Program-made: the position numbers and the translations under genes
Notes under the pieces: model-generated
Told to the model about the DNA's origin: nothing
The model's input: only the letters and a program-made list of their open reading frames with translations
Database searches by the model: none
In this document: positions 51,643-63,390 of the stretch, one piece after another
Layout of the letters: each line of letters starts with the position of its first letter
Numbering within the stretch: position 1 is the first letter of the stretch
Assembly: GCA_949987705.1 (NCBI GenBank)
Contig: OX465286.1
Coordinates: 23,282,691 to 23,346,690 of the forward strand
Origin: Thereva unica
Lineage: Eukaryota > Arthropoda > Insecta > Diptera > Therevidae
DNA length: 64,000 nt
Direction: 5' to 3'

Positions 51643-53496
51643 ATGTCGTCGGATAAGTGCAAAACCGGGAAAGTGCCAACAAAAAAACAAATTTCAAACA
51701 ATCCTTCTCCAATAATAACCAGAGGCCTTGCTCGCGCACCTTCCGAAACCTGCCAGGAAGAGAATTTTGACACACAACTAGCGGCTCTTGAATCCCGATT
51801 CTCAAAAAAAAATAGATGAACTTTTCACTGCCTTCAGGAATACAGAAAAACGTATTAATGACTTTTGCGATTCCACTAAGACCCTCCAAGATCACTTTAA
51901 CTCCATCGAACTTCGCTTAACGGAGGGGCTAAAGTCCATCTCGGATGAAAACAAAAAACAGCTGGGTAATATAAATAACAACATCCAGGCGCTGCAGGCG
52001 AAGGTCGCTGTTTTAGAGAAAAAAGCAGCATCAGCTGATCATACCGAAGACCTTCAAATTATCAGCTCCCAGCTGGCTGATAACGCAATTCAAATGGACG
52101 ATTTGCAACGGAATCAGAGGCTAAGTGATGTCATCATTCGGGGAATTCCTATGAAGCCTGATGAGTCCCTCATAAAAATAGTTGCTGACTTGTCATCGAA
52201 AATCAACCACCAGCTCTCCACCTATGCTGATGCCTTTCGACTGCGATCCAAATCTCGCCAGCAGAGTGGACCCATAATTGTCAAATTTTCTGGCCAGCGC
52301 GAAGCAAAGGCGTTCATGCTCGCCTTGAAGGAGAGGAATAAACTGAAATTTCCGCTTTGTGAGCTTGATGGTTTCACGGCCGATTCTCCAGTCTACGTGA
52401 ATGAAAGCCTCTCATCTATAAACAACATTTTATTACGAGAGGCTTTAAGGGGGGACAACACCTTGAATGTTCAAAAAAATCTACTTTTTTTTTATTGCTC
52501 TAATTGATACTTTATTCTATCTAGAATATATGTGTAAAAGGATTTTTAAAAATTCGAAGTCGTTTTCGAGTTATAACAATTTTTGTCGGAGCGTGACACT
52601 ATTGCAACCGGCGCCTGAGCCGATCTTCCGCTGTCGGGCGGACGAAATCAGGCTCGCCAAAGCTAGTTCGTTCAGGTCAAATAATGCAAAAATGTACGCT
52701 TTATGGTACACTTTATGGTGCAGGAACAGCAGACTGATGGTAAGATTCAAACGCGAGCAGTAACGTACGCTAAACGTGCAGCGTTTTGTACGCCACACTT
52801 TGACAGCCGTTTTCTCGAATCCATGAATTTCAAACTGGCTGCACACTTTCCTCGGAATCTACTCGGCCAAATGACTTGAAATTTTGACAGAATGTTTATA
52901 AAAGCACTCTCTACGACCTAGCCGTTGATTGGTTTATTTGTTCCAAAATGGCGGCTATTTATTGTTAAAAATTCTCCAAAAAATCGACTTTTTTACTTTA
53001 AGTGGCTGTTTTTTCAAAATGATTAGATGAAATAAAAATCGGCTGCACTAGGTCGTAGACAATGTATTTAAGATTAACTTGCTTTAATTGGAATCCATTT
53101 TTATTGTTTCAGGTCCCCGTGGTATGTGCAGCCAGCGAAAAGGTGCATGCGCGAGGATTTGTTAAACAAATATAGTTTGTTAAAACTTTTTCGACATTGT
53201 TAACGTGTAAAAGTAAAGTTTAATAGTTGTTTCAATAAATAAAAAAAGTTTCATTTGTTTTTAAAAAGTATTGTTTACAATATTGAACTTTCAATTTAAC
53301 GTAAAATCGTGCCTATTCAAGGTGTTGTCCCCCCTTAAAACAGCGCAGACTCGGACAGCTGCAGTCTGTTTCTACCAGGGACGGTCTTGTCCGAATAAAA
53401 CGGAAAAAGGAGGACAACTTTTTTGTGGTGCGGGACATTTCTCAACTGCAATGCCCATCGATGGAGACACTGGATCCACTCAGCGCCAGCGTTTGA
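51643..53496 (+). pseudogene. LINE ORF1-like protein split by a TTAA element (right arm)
   Basis: Mirror of the left-arm gene. ATG 51643, frame change in the A9 run near 51806, coiled coil then RRM-like domain, interruption at TTAA 52445, and resumption after TTAA 53335 to TGA at 53494-53496. Reading across with one TTAA removed keeps the phase (VNESLSSINNILLREAL then KQRRLGQLQSV), so the insertion was precise and duplicated exactly TTAA. Both arms share the A9 frameshift, so this defect preceded or was copied with the inverted duplication. Confidence 0.65.
52449..53334. mobile_element. TTAA-flanked MITE-like element (right arm)
   Basis: Ends GGGGGGACAACACCTTGAAT and its inverse ATTCAAGGTGTTGTCCCCCC, with TTAA at 52445-52448 and 53335-53338. 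It is 886 bp with no convincing coding frame. TTAA duplication fits the piggyBac or Kolobok groups; the TIR alone does not decide. Confidence 0.8.
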
Positions 53497-54023
53497 GAGA
53501 GGGAGTAATTTTCTTTTTCTGTTTGTTTTAATCTTATTATTCTTTTGTTTTTGTTTCTGGTTAATTCTGTTTCTTGAATTTAATTTTAATTTAATTTTTA
53601 ATTTAACTTTTTTTTCATTCATTTTTAATATTTTATTTTAAATTTTTGTTTAATTTCATATTTTATTTTATACTCCTTTTTTTCGTTATGTATTCATGCT
53701 ATTCGGCGAAAGGACATCATTCATTTTGGACCAAAAACTGAAAGTGCCGGCCAGGATAAAAATGTGTAATATTCGGATAGAGCACCCAATTCCTATCATT
53801 TTTGACTACGGCACCAAATCTGTGCGCCCTTTGGTTACGGTGTTACATACTTTTAAAATACAATAAAAATGTTATTATGATGTTGTTATTTTCATACATT
53901 TGATATTTAATTATTCATACTGTGTATGTCCTTTTGATGTGCAATAAAGTGAATTCTATTCTGTATTAAGTATTTTCATCATTGATTCCTCTGGAAATAG
54001 TCAAAGAACTTTAAGGGGAAGAC

Positions 54024-54287
54024 TTGTGGATTATAAGAGGACGAATACAATCCCGCCACATCCAAGCCAAGAAATACTATGTGTACATTGCAATAGATCG
54101 GGCAGAAAATGGTCGTCGAGCATTAGCTCATTATTACTGTACATGCAATATCGGCAAGAGGACCATTGGATGCTGCTCTCATACCATGACCATAGTCTGG
54201 TACATGGGTTATGCTAGACATGACCCATACCTCACACCACCTGCAATAGGATTAGATGATGTATATGTTAGATTAGGACAAATATAA
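54024..54287 (+). pseudogene. SWIM zinc-finger protein fragment (right arm)
   Basis: Mirror of the left-arm fragment, but here the frame ends naturally as DDVYVRLGQI with a stop at 54285-54287, just outside the palindrome. The Cys/His pattern CTCNIGKRTIGCCSHTMTIV is intact. One extra G near 54022 separates it from its upstream SGNSQRTLRGRL part. The right arm thus preserves the gene's real 3' end, whereas the left arm's copy is cut by the microsatellite. Confidence 0.6.
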
Positions 54288-54494
54288 AAGAATTAATACA
54301 ATTGAGTGTTGTTTCATTTTGCTCTTTTTTACCTAAATCAAAGGTAGGTACTGAATCTAAATAAGGCGCTGTTGGTATTGTTGCTTGTTTTTTCATATTT
54401 AATATATTTGTCCAATTGTATTAAAATAACACATCTTAATAACATTTTATTTCACATTGTATTTTGAAAGCATGTAACAACATAACCATGGCCA
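54288..54494. other. AT-rich spacer, nothing recognised
   Basis: Right flank of the palindrome. No coding or repeat similarity was found. Confidence 0.4.
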
Positions 54495-54800
54495 TGTAGG
54501 ATTGCGGTACCACCTCCACAACCTAGGACTGTCTCAAGAGACAGAATGCCGACTCTGCTTGGAAGGCGACGAAACTTCCACACATATTCTTTGTGAATGT
54601 CCTGCTCTGATCTGGTTTAGAAGAAGAACGTTTATCAGAGAGTTCTTGAGCCCTGCCCAAGTCCGGTCTTCATCAACTAAAGACCTTCTTGCCTTCATTC
54701 GGAAGGACGATAGTCTGCTCCGCTAGTGGGGTACGTACACAATAGGCCTAACTTGGCCGCAGTGTTCACCATATGGGTTGCCCCCTCATTCCTTATAATA
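54495..54800 (+). mobile_element. LINE 3' end fragment (I/LOA-type, after RNase H)
   Basis: A frame LRYHLHNLGLSQETECRLCL, EGDETSTHILCECPALIW and LLAFIRKDDSLLR with stop at 54724-54726 has the C-x2-C...H...C tail motif of RNase H-bearing LINEs. The 3' UTR GGCCTAACTTGGCCGCAGTG is followed by (TAA)n-like ATAATAATAATAAC. The RNase H at the right window edge may belong to the same family. Confidence 0.7.
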
Positions 54801-57800
54801 ATAATAACAACATAACCATAGGGCGCACAGGTTTGGTTTCATAGTAAAAAATAGTGGGAATTTTGTGATCTATCCGAATATTACGCTTTTTTTTCTGGCC
54901 GGCACTTTCAGAATTGGCCCAGAAATGTATGGAACGTGAATGATGTCCTTTTCATCTCCTTTTTTCTGCTCCGCATATCCGCTTCTTGACGATGTTCGTT
55001 GTTTCGTGTTGTTAAGTCTCAATGTCGTTTGATTTTAGTAGCGAAGATCGAGTGAGAACTTTGGTCAAAATTTTTAGTGCAAAATATGATGGTTTCAATG
55101 CTTGTTTAATGAACTCGCGAAGTATTAGACCGAAAATTGAAGAACTTAACGAGATATTTATTAATTCAGGCGTGCATGCGCTTTTAATCTGTGAAAGTTG
55201 GCTCAACAATTCTATTCCCTCCTCTTCGGTTTCTATTGATGGTTTCAAATTATTTCGTAATGATCGTCAAGGTCGCGTCGGCGGCGGTGTGGCGATTTAC
55301 TTGCGTGATAATTTATAGTCAAAAATTGTTGGTTTCTCTAAACAACCTGGAATTGACTTTTTATGTGTCGAAGTTTCTAGCTCTGTCGATAAGCTCCTAC
55401 TAGTCTGTGTGTACTCTCCTCCTGGCATGTTTAATTCTAACAATGCTAAAGAATTTTATGATACTCTTGAGCACCTGTCCAGTGGGTATAAAAGCATACT
55501 GGTAGGTGGTGATTTTAATGTGAACTTATTAGTAAATTCTTCCCTGCAACAATCTTTCCGGTACTTTGTGCAATCCCTTGGTTTGGACTCTGTGAATGAG
55601 CTCCCTACTTACTTTAATTGTAGATCACCTTCCCTGCTTGACCTATTTCTCACAAACGATATCGATTCTGTTCTTTTTATTAACCAAATCTCTCCGCCCA
55701 GTTTTCTGGATCATGATATTCTATTTGCATGTCATAGATTTAATGTTGAAAAAGTTAACCTATCGTGATTTCTCTAATATTGACCAAGAATGTCTTGACC
55801 TTAGATGTCGTAGTTTACCATGGACTGACATTTTCTCAATGACTGATGTTGATGAGAAAATTGCTAAGTTCAATAGAATGTTCCTTGACCTGTATGATGA
55901 GTTTGTGCCTATCAGAAGTAAAATTTGCTTAGCTAAATCCAAACCTTGGTTCACTGATGAAATTAAATCACTTATTATTGAAAGGGAGTTTTTATATAAA
56001 TTATTTTTAAGAGTAAAAAGTGATGTTGCAAGGAGATCTTTTAAACGCCTCAGGAATCTTGTTGTTGCTAAAATTAAGGAAGCTAAACGAAATTATTATA
56101 GCCGTAAGCTTGACCCATCTCTTTCAGTGAAAACCGTGTGGAACAATTTGCGCAATTTAGGTGTACACACTAAGAATGAAGCCACTGTTCACAACCTCAG
56201 TCTTGAAACTCTTAACCAGCACTTTATATCTAACCAAACGGCAGAGCATGTTAATAGCCCTGTTACTGCTTCTTCTGGAGGCTTCTACTTTCGTTGTGTC
56301 GATTCCCTTGAAGTCATCACTGCCCTTAAATCGATCAAATCTAAAGCAGCCGGTAGCGATAATATTTCACCTAGGTTCCTAAAAATGGTACTACCTTGCT
56401 TACTGCCCATTCTGACTCACATATTCAACTCCTGTATTACGGTATCAAAGTTTCCTAAGTGTTGGAAACACGCTTTAATTACACCCATTCCCAAGTGTCC
56501 TTCTCCTGATAGCCCCTCTGACTATCGACCCATTAGTATACTCCCATTCTTAGCAAAAGTGCTGGAAAAGATGTTATCCATCCAAATACTTGAATATGGC
56601 GAACGACTTCGTTTTATAAATGCGTGGCAATCTGGGTTCCGCAAATACCACAGCTGCGAAACTGCTCTCCTTAAAGTCACGAATGATATTCGTGCCTCTC
56701 TTGATGAGCATCACGTGTGCTGTCTATTGTTGCTTGATTTCTCAAAAGCCTTCGATAGTGTTAATCACACTTTGCTTCTGCAAAAACTCTCTTCACAAGT
56801 CCACTTTTCTCAAACAGCTCTTAAACTTCTGCATAGCTTCTTAACGCACCGGTCTCAACAAGTTAAACTAGGTGCCTGCAGTTCTTCAATTGCCCAACTT
56901 AGCTCGGGAGTCCCTCAAGGTTCCATTCTCGGACCACTACTGTTCAGCATTTTTATTAATGACCTTCCTTTAGTGGTAATAGACTCCAAGATCCACATGT
57001 ACGCTGATGATGTTCAACTTTATATATCTGCCAAATCGTTTCTTCTATTGTGAAGATTTCGGCAGATTTACGCCGCATTTCGCGCTGGTCGGCGTTGAAC
57101 CTACTTCAATTAAATCCATCGAAGTCCCGTTGTATATATTTCTCTCACACTACCATCTCTCGTCTTACTCTACCAGAAATCGTTTTGAATGGGATTCCTC
57201 TCACTTCCGTCGAAAAAGTAAAAAATCTAGGAGTTGTTCTGAATAGCAGTATGACCTGCTGCGACCACATCACTCTCATTATTGGCAAAATTTACGGCCT
57301 TCTGTCAAAACTTAGGTACCACAGTGGTTTGCTTAAAAGGTCTGTCCGTTTGAACTTATTGAAAGCCTTACTTCTACCTCATCTAATGCATGGTCTATCC
57401 ATTTTTCCGTCTTTAGACTCGTCTTGTGCGAGAAAGCTCGAAGTAGCCTTTAATGATTGTGTGCGCTTTGTATATAACTTACGCCGATTTGATCATATAT
57501 CACCTTATCGAAATTCCGTTTTAGGTTGCTCCATTAGCGTTTACCGTGAATTTAGGCTTTTGCTTGTGCTTCACGACATCCTGAACCATCGCAAACCCGC
57601 ATACCTCAACCAGTTCGTGCAGCTTTCACAGTCACTTAGAAATAAAAATTTGATTATTCCGCGTTTTCGCACTTTAATTGGACAACGTTCTTTCTTCGTC
57701 TTCGTTGCTCTACTATGGAACTCTCTCCCGGTTGAATTGCAACGTATCGATTCAGCGGGCATTTTCAAGAAGCGTCTCTTCGAACTTGTAGTTAATAGAG

Positions 57801-58110
57801 CTGTAAGAGCATGAATATAGGAAAATAAAGTTAGTCTTGTTTGTGGATTTTGTTATTCTTTTTTTTTTATTCCTCCTTGTTTTTTTATTTTATCTTTCTT
57901 TTGTCAATTATTTTAACTTTTCTTGTTTTTTTAAATTTATATATATATATTTTTTTCTTCTTTTGTTTTATTTTTCTCTCTCTTATTACTCATAATTTCT
58001 CTAGTATGCTATTTATATTTTATCTTTTCCTTGTATTGTATTACTGTATAACCTCTTTATAATGAATGTACAATAATTTAAGACTGTTAGTCTTTGTACA
58101 TAAGCTGTCA

Positions 58111-58142
<32 letters not shown>

Positions 58143-58144
58143 AA
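54801..58144 (+). mobile_element. CR1/Jockey-group LINE, degenerate copy
   Basis: Candidate 5' UTR from about 54805 (about 150 bp similar to 48082-48235 in the palindrome), ORF2 from 55022, AT-rich 3' UTR and an (AAAT)n tail at about 58111-58144. ORF1 is not seen between 54801 and 55022, so it is truncated or the 5' UTR assignment is wrong. Confidence 0.65.
55022..57814 (+). pseudogene. LINE ORF2 (endonuclease and RT), several breaks
   Basis: The endonuclease part reads ACLMNSRSIRPKIEELNEI, LLICESWLNNSIP, VGGDFNVNLLV, SFLDHDILF. The RT part reads SKAAGSDNISPRFLKMV, DYRPISILPFLAKVLEKML, QSGFRKYHSCETALLKVT, LLLLDFSKAFDSVNHTLL, SSGVPQGSILGPLLFSIF and MYADDVQLY. Breaks: TAG at 55316-55318, frame change near 55755 (VEKVNL to TYRDFSNID) and frame change near 57045 (SAKSFL to VKISADLRRIS). 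The tail to 57814 is open. The catalytic YADD is preserved, but the chain could not be made in one piece. Confidence 0.8.
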
Positions 58145-58328
58145 TATCAATCAAATGTTATTGTAAACATGAAGAGCTATCCGTAGACCCGTCACGGGCA
58201 ATGTAAACATCGCTCTTGTTTATATAAACACGTCCTAAAATTTGAACTTTTTCAAACCGTAAACTAACCAAAAAGTGAAGTCAAGAAAACTTTAGTGAGA
58301 AAAAGAAGTTTTTTTAATATTTATGTTA
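57843..58328. other. LINE 3' UTR, tail and short AT-rich flank
   Basis: T-rich 3' UTR with a TA run near 57940-57950, then the AAAT tail (58111-58144). 58145-58328 has no recognised feature. Confidence 0.5.
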
Positions 58329-59176
58329 TATGGGCGATTCTCCAGAACCTTTAACCTGCTTGTCGCTTCGAAATTTTTATGAATAAAAGTTTTTATAAGA
58401 CGATTAAAAATAAAAGAAGCTATCAATAATGTTAAGAAATTATTAATGAGCAATGAGGTATAAGTACGAAGTCATTTAAAACGATATATTGCAATAAAAT
58501 TTGAAAAAATGTTCCGTTACCTGTCACTTTTCGGCCTGTCTTTAGCGCTAATCTGAATGAAAAACTATTTATATTTGTGATAGGAAGCGTTGAAACAAAT
58601 AGTGAAAAGTGAAAAGTTGTAGTTTAACTCTTAAGGAAAAATGCAGTTGTGTTCGGTGCAGTGTCAAATCGCTATATTTTCCAAAAAACAACTCTGAAGT
58701 TTGTCCCTAGGTTTTGACGTCAAAGTTGTAACCCGCATGGTAAGTCGAAGTACTCCGAATTGTCTCATTTTATCATAAATTTTTGAAGTTATACTTCTTT
58801 AGGCGGGTTTTGAAAAATATTATGAGAGTGAATTTTGACGAATTCGCAACGCAACGCAACTTGAGGATATAGGCGAAGGGGTGGAGGCAATGGAGGGCAA
58901 GCATTTCAACTTCCATTCTTCATGCGCACTGGGATTATCATTATTATGCACGGTATACAGAAGCGACGGCAGCTTCGAATACCGTAAAAAATGGGCGCCT
59001 GGTGACGTCAGCCGTAATGCTGAAACAACAACAACAGCTTCGATTTTATATGGAAAGTCTCCCCCACGTGACATCAGCACTAAAATACCGTATACGGTAT
59101 ACAGTCTTTTACATTACCTTGTTTCTGAATACCGTGATTACTATGGGCATATGAAAACTCGCAGCCGATGCCGGTT

Positions 59177-60228
59177 CACGATGTCGATGGGTGAGGGGGT
59201 TTTTATGCTGAGGCTATGGAGGAAAATAAATTTCATGTTCGAGTCATCAGCTAAGCGTATGTTTGGTTTTTCGTGCGCATAGGAAGATTCGTAGTGTTTA
59301 TTTACTGTGTGCTGTTTGTGGGTGAGGGGTTTTACTGGACGGAAGGCAATTTCTCTAACTCGTAGTGTAATATCATAGACTCGCCAAGTTTTTAACTTGT
59401 AAGAAGTGGCAAAATATTGTATTTTATGCACGTGCATTATCGGTGATAAGTTTACATGCATGGTGGTTTTTTCGTGTTAATTTAGGGAAAAAATGTTGGA
59501 TTTATGTGGTAATAAAATTAAAAGTGAATTTAAAATAGTTAAAAATTATTACGGAATAGTTATTAAAACATAAGTGCAAGTACCACCACACAACATGAAT
59601 AACAAAAATTTTGAACTTTTTCCTACACATTTTTCTGCTTTAATATTTTTAAAAATTATTCTTCAACAAGCTTTAATCACTTTAAATTCACTTTAACTCA
59701 ATCACGATGTCGATGGGTGAGGGGGTTTTTATGCTGAGGCTATGGAGGAAAATAAATTTCATGTTCGAGTCATCAGCTAAGCGTATGTTTGGTTTTTCGT
59801 GCGCATAGGAAGATTCGTAGTGTTTATTTACTGTGTGCTGTTTGTGGGTGAGGGGTTTTACTGGACGGAAGGCAATTTCTCTAACTCGTAGTGTAATATC
59901 ATAGACTCGCCAAGTTTTTAACTTGTAAGAAGTGGCAAAATATTGTATTTTATGCACGTGCATTATCGGTGATAAGTTTACATGCATGGTGGTTTTTTCG
60001 TGTTAATTTAGGGAAAAAATGTTGGATTTATGTGGTAATAAAATTAAAAGTGAATTTAAAATAGTTAAAAATTATTACGGAATAGTTATTAAAACATAAG
60101 TGCAAGTACCACCACACAACATGAATAACAAAAATTTTGAACTTTTTCCTACACATTTTTCTGCTTTAATATTTTTAAAAATTATTCTTCAACAAGCTTT
60201 AATCACTTTAAATTCACTTTTAACTCAA
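59177..60228. repeat. 526-bp direct tandem duplication
   Basis: Unit 1 at 59177-59702 and unit 2 at 59703-60228 are almost identical, starting CACGATGTCGATGGGTGAGG. Both carry the same non-coding text. A diverged partial third copy lies near 60865-60930. The duplication is internal to the 4.1-kb TIR element. Confidence 0.9.
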
Positions 60229-60547
60229 TAACCACACAAATTCAACATTTTTGCCCTAAAATAACTCGACAAAACCACAGCGAATGTAAACAAAATTGGT
60301 CACCTTCACAATTAAACCATTAAAACATATTGGTTCACAAAATTTTTTGAAATTTTTTTAATTCAATTACTGAAACACTAATCACTGGTAATCCAGGTGC
60401 AGAAAATAGTGATAAAATACAATATTTTACAACTTTTTATTGAAAAAATGAACTAAAAAACTTGTCTCCGCTATGTTATTACACGAGAAAAGTCCTCCAT
60501 TCAAGCAAATGTAGGATCAGCGCCGGCTGCTTCCAGGCCTGTAGCTA

Positions 60548-60757
60548 CGATGGGTTTGCTGGAGGCCCTATCAGAACCTGGAATATGCAGCATACTGCAA
60601 ATTTAAGACATGATATGAACATGCAGCACGCTGCTTTGCTTGTCATTTTACCAGCCTCAGCCAATTGAAATACTTTTGATTGCAGCGTGCTGCATTTTTA
60701 TCTCATGCCGTAATTTACTGCACGCTGCCAATTTTGATGTTCTGATACGGCCTGCGG
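60548..60757. mobile_element. ~205-bp MITE with GCAGCGTGCTGC palindromes
   Basis: Imperfect TIRs of about 45 bp start CCTATCAGAACCTGGAATAT and end GATGTTCTGATACGG in inverse. Inside are four variants of the GCAGCGTGCTGC palindrome (about 60590, 60628, 60683, 60720). It is nested in the 4.1-kb element. Confidence 0.6.
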
Positions 60758-62390
60758 ACGATATAGGCGAAGGGGTAGAGGAGGGAAGCATTGCAACTCC
60801 AATCCTTTAGCTATTAAGTTTATTATTATATGGGCATATAAAAATTCGTAGCCAAAGTCCGTTCACGATGTCCATGGGTGAGGAGGTTTTTACCCAGAGG
60901 CTATGGAGGGAAATAAATTACATATCCTAGTTTTCAGCTAAAGCCGGCTCTAAACGATTCTATGAGCACTTTCCAACGTTGGACGTTTGATGGTAGAACG
61001 CATCGTGTGGCCGCTACTCGAACTACGAATGTCCAATGTCAAGCGTCCAACGATGGTGTTTGGACAGGTTCGGAGTGTTGTCACTCAAACTTTGGAAGCG
61101 TTGATGCTGTATTTGCCGATTCATTAATGTCCTTAGTATGAAACTCTTCGTATCATATTTCAATTACCCTAACCCACTCAATTTAATTGAGTAACAACTA
61201 AAAGAAGAAGCTGGGGAAGTGAACAGAATTTGGAAGTGACGTAATGAATCTACCCAAGGTCGATGAACCCACAGGTGAGTTACGAGAGCATACCGGCAAA
61301 ATGAGTCTACGCAACGCCTGGAATTCCTCATTGTGACAGAGGACACAGACGATGTCCTTTTGATTGCCGTAGATTGGCCGAGCAAACTGCTGAACTGTAA
61401 CCTACAGCAAAATTCAGGGCTAAGGGCAACGAACGTCTTAGACTATAATGGTACGATCGTTTGATTTACTGACTAAAGTGGAGGAGAAGCTAAATTCCTC
61501 AATCAGAAGCTAAGGCGGAAATGAACAAAAAAGAAGTGAGTTGGGCTTAGAAGTACCAGTAGTATTATCAGGTAAATAAATGCTGATCCAGCTTTGCGAC
61601 GCATATTAAGCTTAACATTCATTACGTTTTGGTAGAAAATTAGCCAGTCTTAAGAGAATTTCATGAGGCATCTTAAGCCCATCTTAAGATAATTGTAATT
61701 AGGCCTAATGACCCAATTAGTTGGTGATTTTAGTTAGGATTAGAATACGGTATAACCGACAGCTTTGAGCGTGTCGGCATCATAATGCTTGCACCTTCCA
61801 ACGCACGAAAATAGAAAGAATCCAATAAAATATTTGTGTAGAAATTAAAAATTAGTCTTAAAATCACGCCAAAGAAGTATAACTTCTAATCCGTGTACAT
61901 AAGTACACACACCCACTGTTTTTTTTAAACGCACTTATTGTTCAGACACTAACGAACATGTGCATACATTTTGTGACACAAATAAGTTGAAATTGGTTGA
62001 TTTTTGGGCAAAACTGGCTAACGTGAACGTAGGTTACATTTAAATGTCAAAGTTGTAACTGCAATTAATTTGCTCATATTACATTAAATTCATCCCCGTA
62101 AAATTTCTTATGACCTATTGTAACTAGTTAAATCATATGTAACGTTTCCTTCACTTAAATTGTTTCATGAATCTTAAAAAAAAGTAATTTAAGCGAATGT
62201 CAAAATTGTAACCATGTCAAATTTGATGTCAAAATTGTAACCATGTCAATATAACCATTTCATAAAAAATATGCGCATTGAATTTTTTAATGTTCTACAT
62301 CAGAAAACATTTATTTATGAAATAAGAAACACAAAAAATATCATGGCACGGTTGTGCTATCAATTTGAAATTTCATTTTTCCAATTAGCT
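60758..62390. other. Interior and right part of the 4.1-kb element, no gene
   Basis: Non-coding. 60757-60810 is a diverged copy of 58861-58915 (GATATAGGCGAAGGGGTGGA). 60950-61110 has CCAACGTTGGACG and its variants; no second end of a nested element was found. Confidence 0.4.
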
Positions 62391-62544
62391 CAGGTTAAAG
62401 GTTCTGGAGAATCGCCCATATACATGTGTATATAAACAAATTAACAATTTTCACACTGTTAATTAATTAATAAAGGAAAGATTTTAATCAAAATTTGAAT
62501 ATCTGATATGACAATTTTTTCATTAAAAACGTTTTCAGATCTCA

Positions 62545-62751
62545 AATGGGGTAACTTTGTGCAATTTGCAAATTGTTTGTTTGTAAACAATGCACTTCAT
62601 AAAAATCAACAAGTGATGGTGCAATGTGTTGTCAGATGTCCCACAAGTAATTCTAGAAAAAAAAAGTTGTTTATAATTTTGTTTTATAATAGTTATAATC
62701 ATGCAAAGTTGAAAAACCGTGAAATACTGCACAAAGTTACCCCATTTGACG
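62545..62751. mobile_element. ~207-bp MITE-like inverted repeat (ATGGGGTAACTTTGTGCA)
   Basis: ATGGGGTAACTTTGTGCA at the left end and TGCACAAAGTTACCCCAT at the right end. The same terminal motif borders the satellite in both palindrome arms (50485-50528 and mirror), so this sequence and the satellite travel together. Confidence 0.6.
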
Positions 62752-63390
62752 GTACCAAATTCTATATATATACCTAGTAACGTATGAAAATTTTTATAAT
62801 TTATCATTTTTGGTACCTAATACTAATGTAAAAAATGGAATTTTTATTTTTCATTTTTAATGCAATTATATTACTTTTATATGCCTTAAGGCTACGAAAA
62901 TATTAAAAATATTTTTTGAAGAACTTTTAGTTACATTGAAAAATTTTTTGAATATATCATTTTTGATACCAAATTCTATATATACCTAGTAACATAGGAA
63001 CATTTTTATAATTTATCATTTTTGGTACCTAATACTAATGTAAAAAATAAAATTTTTATTTTTCATTTCTAATGCAATTATATCACTTTTGTATGCCTTA
63101 AGGCTACGAAAATATTAAAAATATTTTTTTTGAAGAACTTTTAGTTACATAGGAAAATTTTTTGAATATATCATTTTTGATACCAAATTCTCTATATACC
63201 TTAGTAACATAGGAAAATTTTTATAATTTATCACTTGTAATAGATAATACTAATGTAAATAATAAAATTTGCAATTATATACAACTTTTATATTACTTAG
63301 CCTTAAGGTTACGAAAATGTTAGAAAACATTTTTTTAAAAGCTTTTAGTTAGATATAGGAAGTTACCTTTCAATACATCATTTTTGATAG
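62752..63390. repeat. Satellite-like repeat, three ~215-bp units
   Basis: Units start at about 62752, 62969 and 63184 with GGTACCAAATTCTATATATA-like text and contain TTTATCATTTTTGGTACCTA, AAGGCTACGAAAATATTAAA and AGAACTTTTAGTTACAT. Same family and orientation as 50966-51400; the third unit is the most diverged. Confidence 0.8.

Larger units (their letters stand above)
47655..54275. repeat. 6.6-kb near-perfect palindrome, 3,310-bp arms, 1-nt centre
   Basis: Position i pairs with 101930-i throughout, so there are no indels between the arms, which run 47655-50964 and 50966-54275. I found two substitutions (48117 against 53813; 50580 against 51350). Every frame on one arm has an identical mirror on the other. 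The centre lies in GGTATATATATATAATATAT near 50965. Confidence 0.95.
58329..62420. mobile_element. 4.1-kb non-autonomous DNA transposon with 30-bp perfect TIRs
   Basis: TATGGGCGATTCTCCAGAAC opens the left TIR (58329-58358), which is matched exactly in inverse at 62391-62420. Short subterminal motifs recur at both ends (GTCAAAGTTGTAACCCGCAT near 58720; GTCAAAATTGTAACCATGTC twice near 62200-62250). The interior has no frame longer than about 130 codons with any family resemblance. The superfamily is not assigned; flanking TATA hides a target duplication. Confidence 0.65.

Noticed and set aside
58881..59282. 133-codon frame inside the 4.1-kb TIR element
   Set aside because: No motif, and the overlapping tandem duplication does not keep the frame; probably chance.
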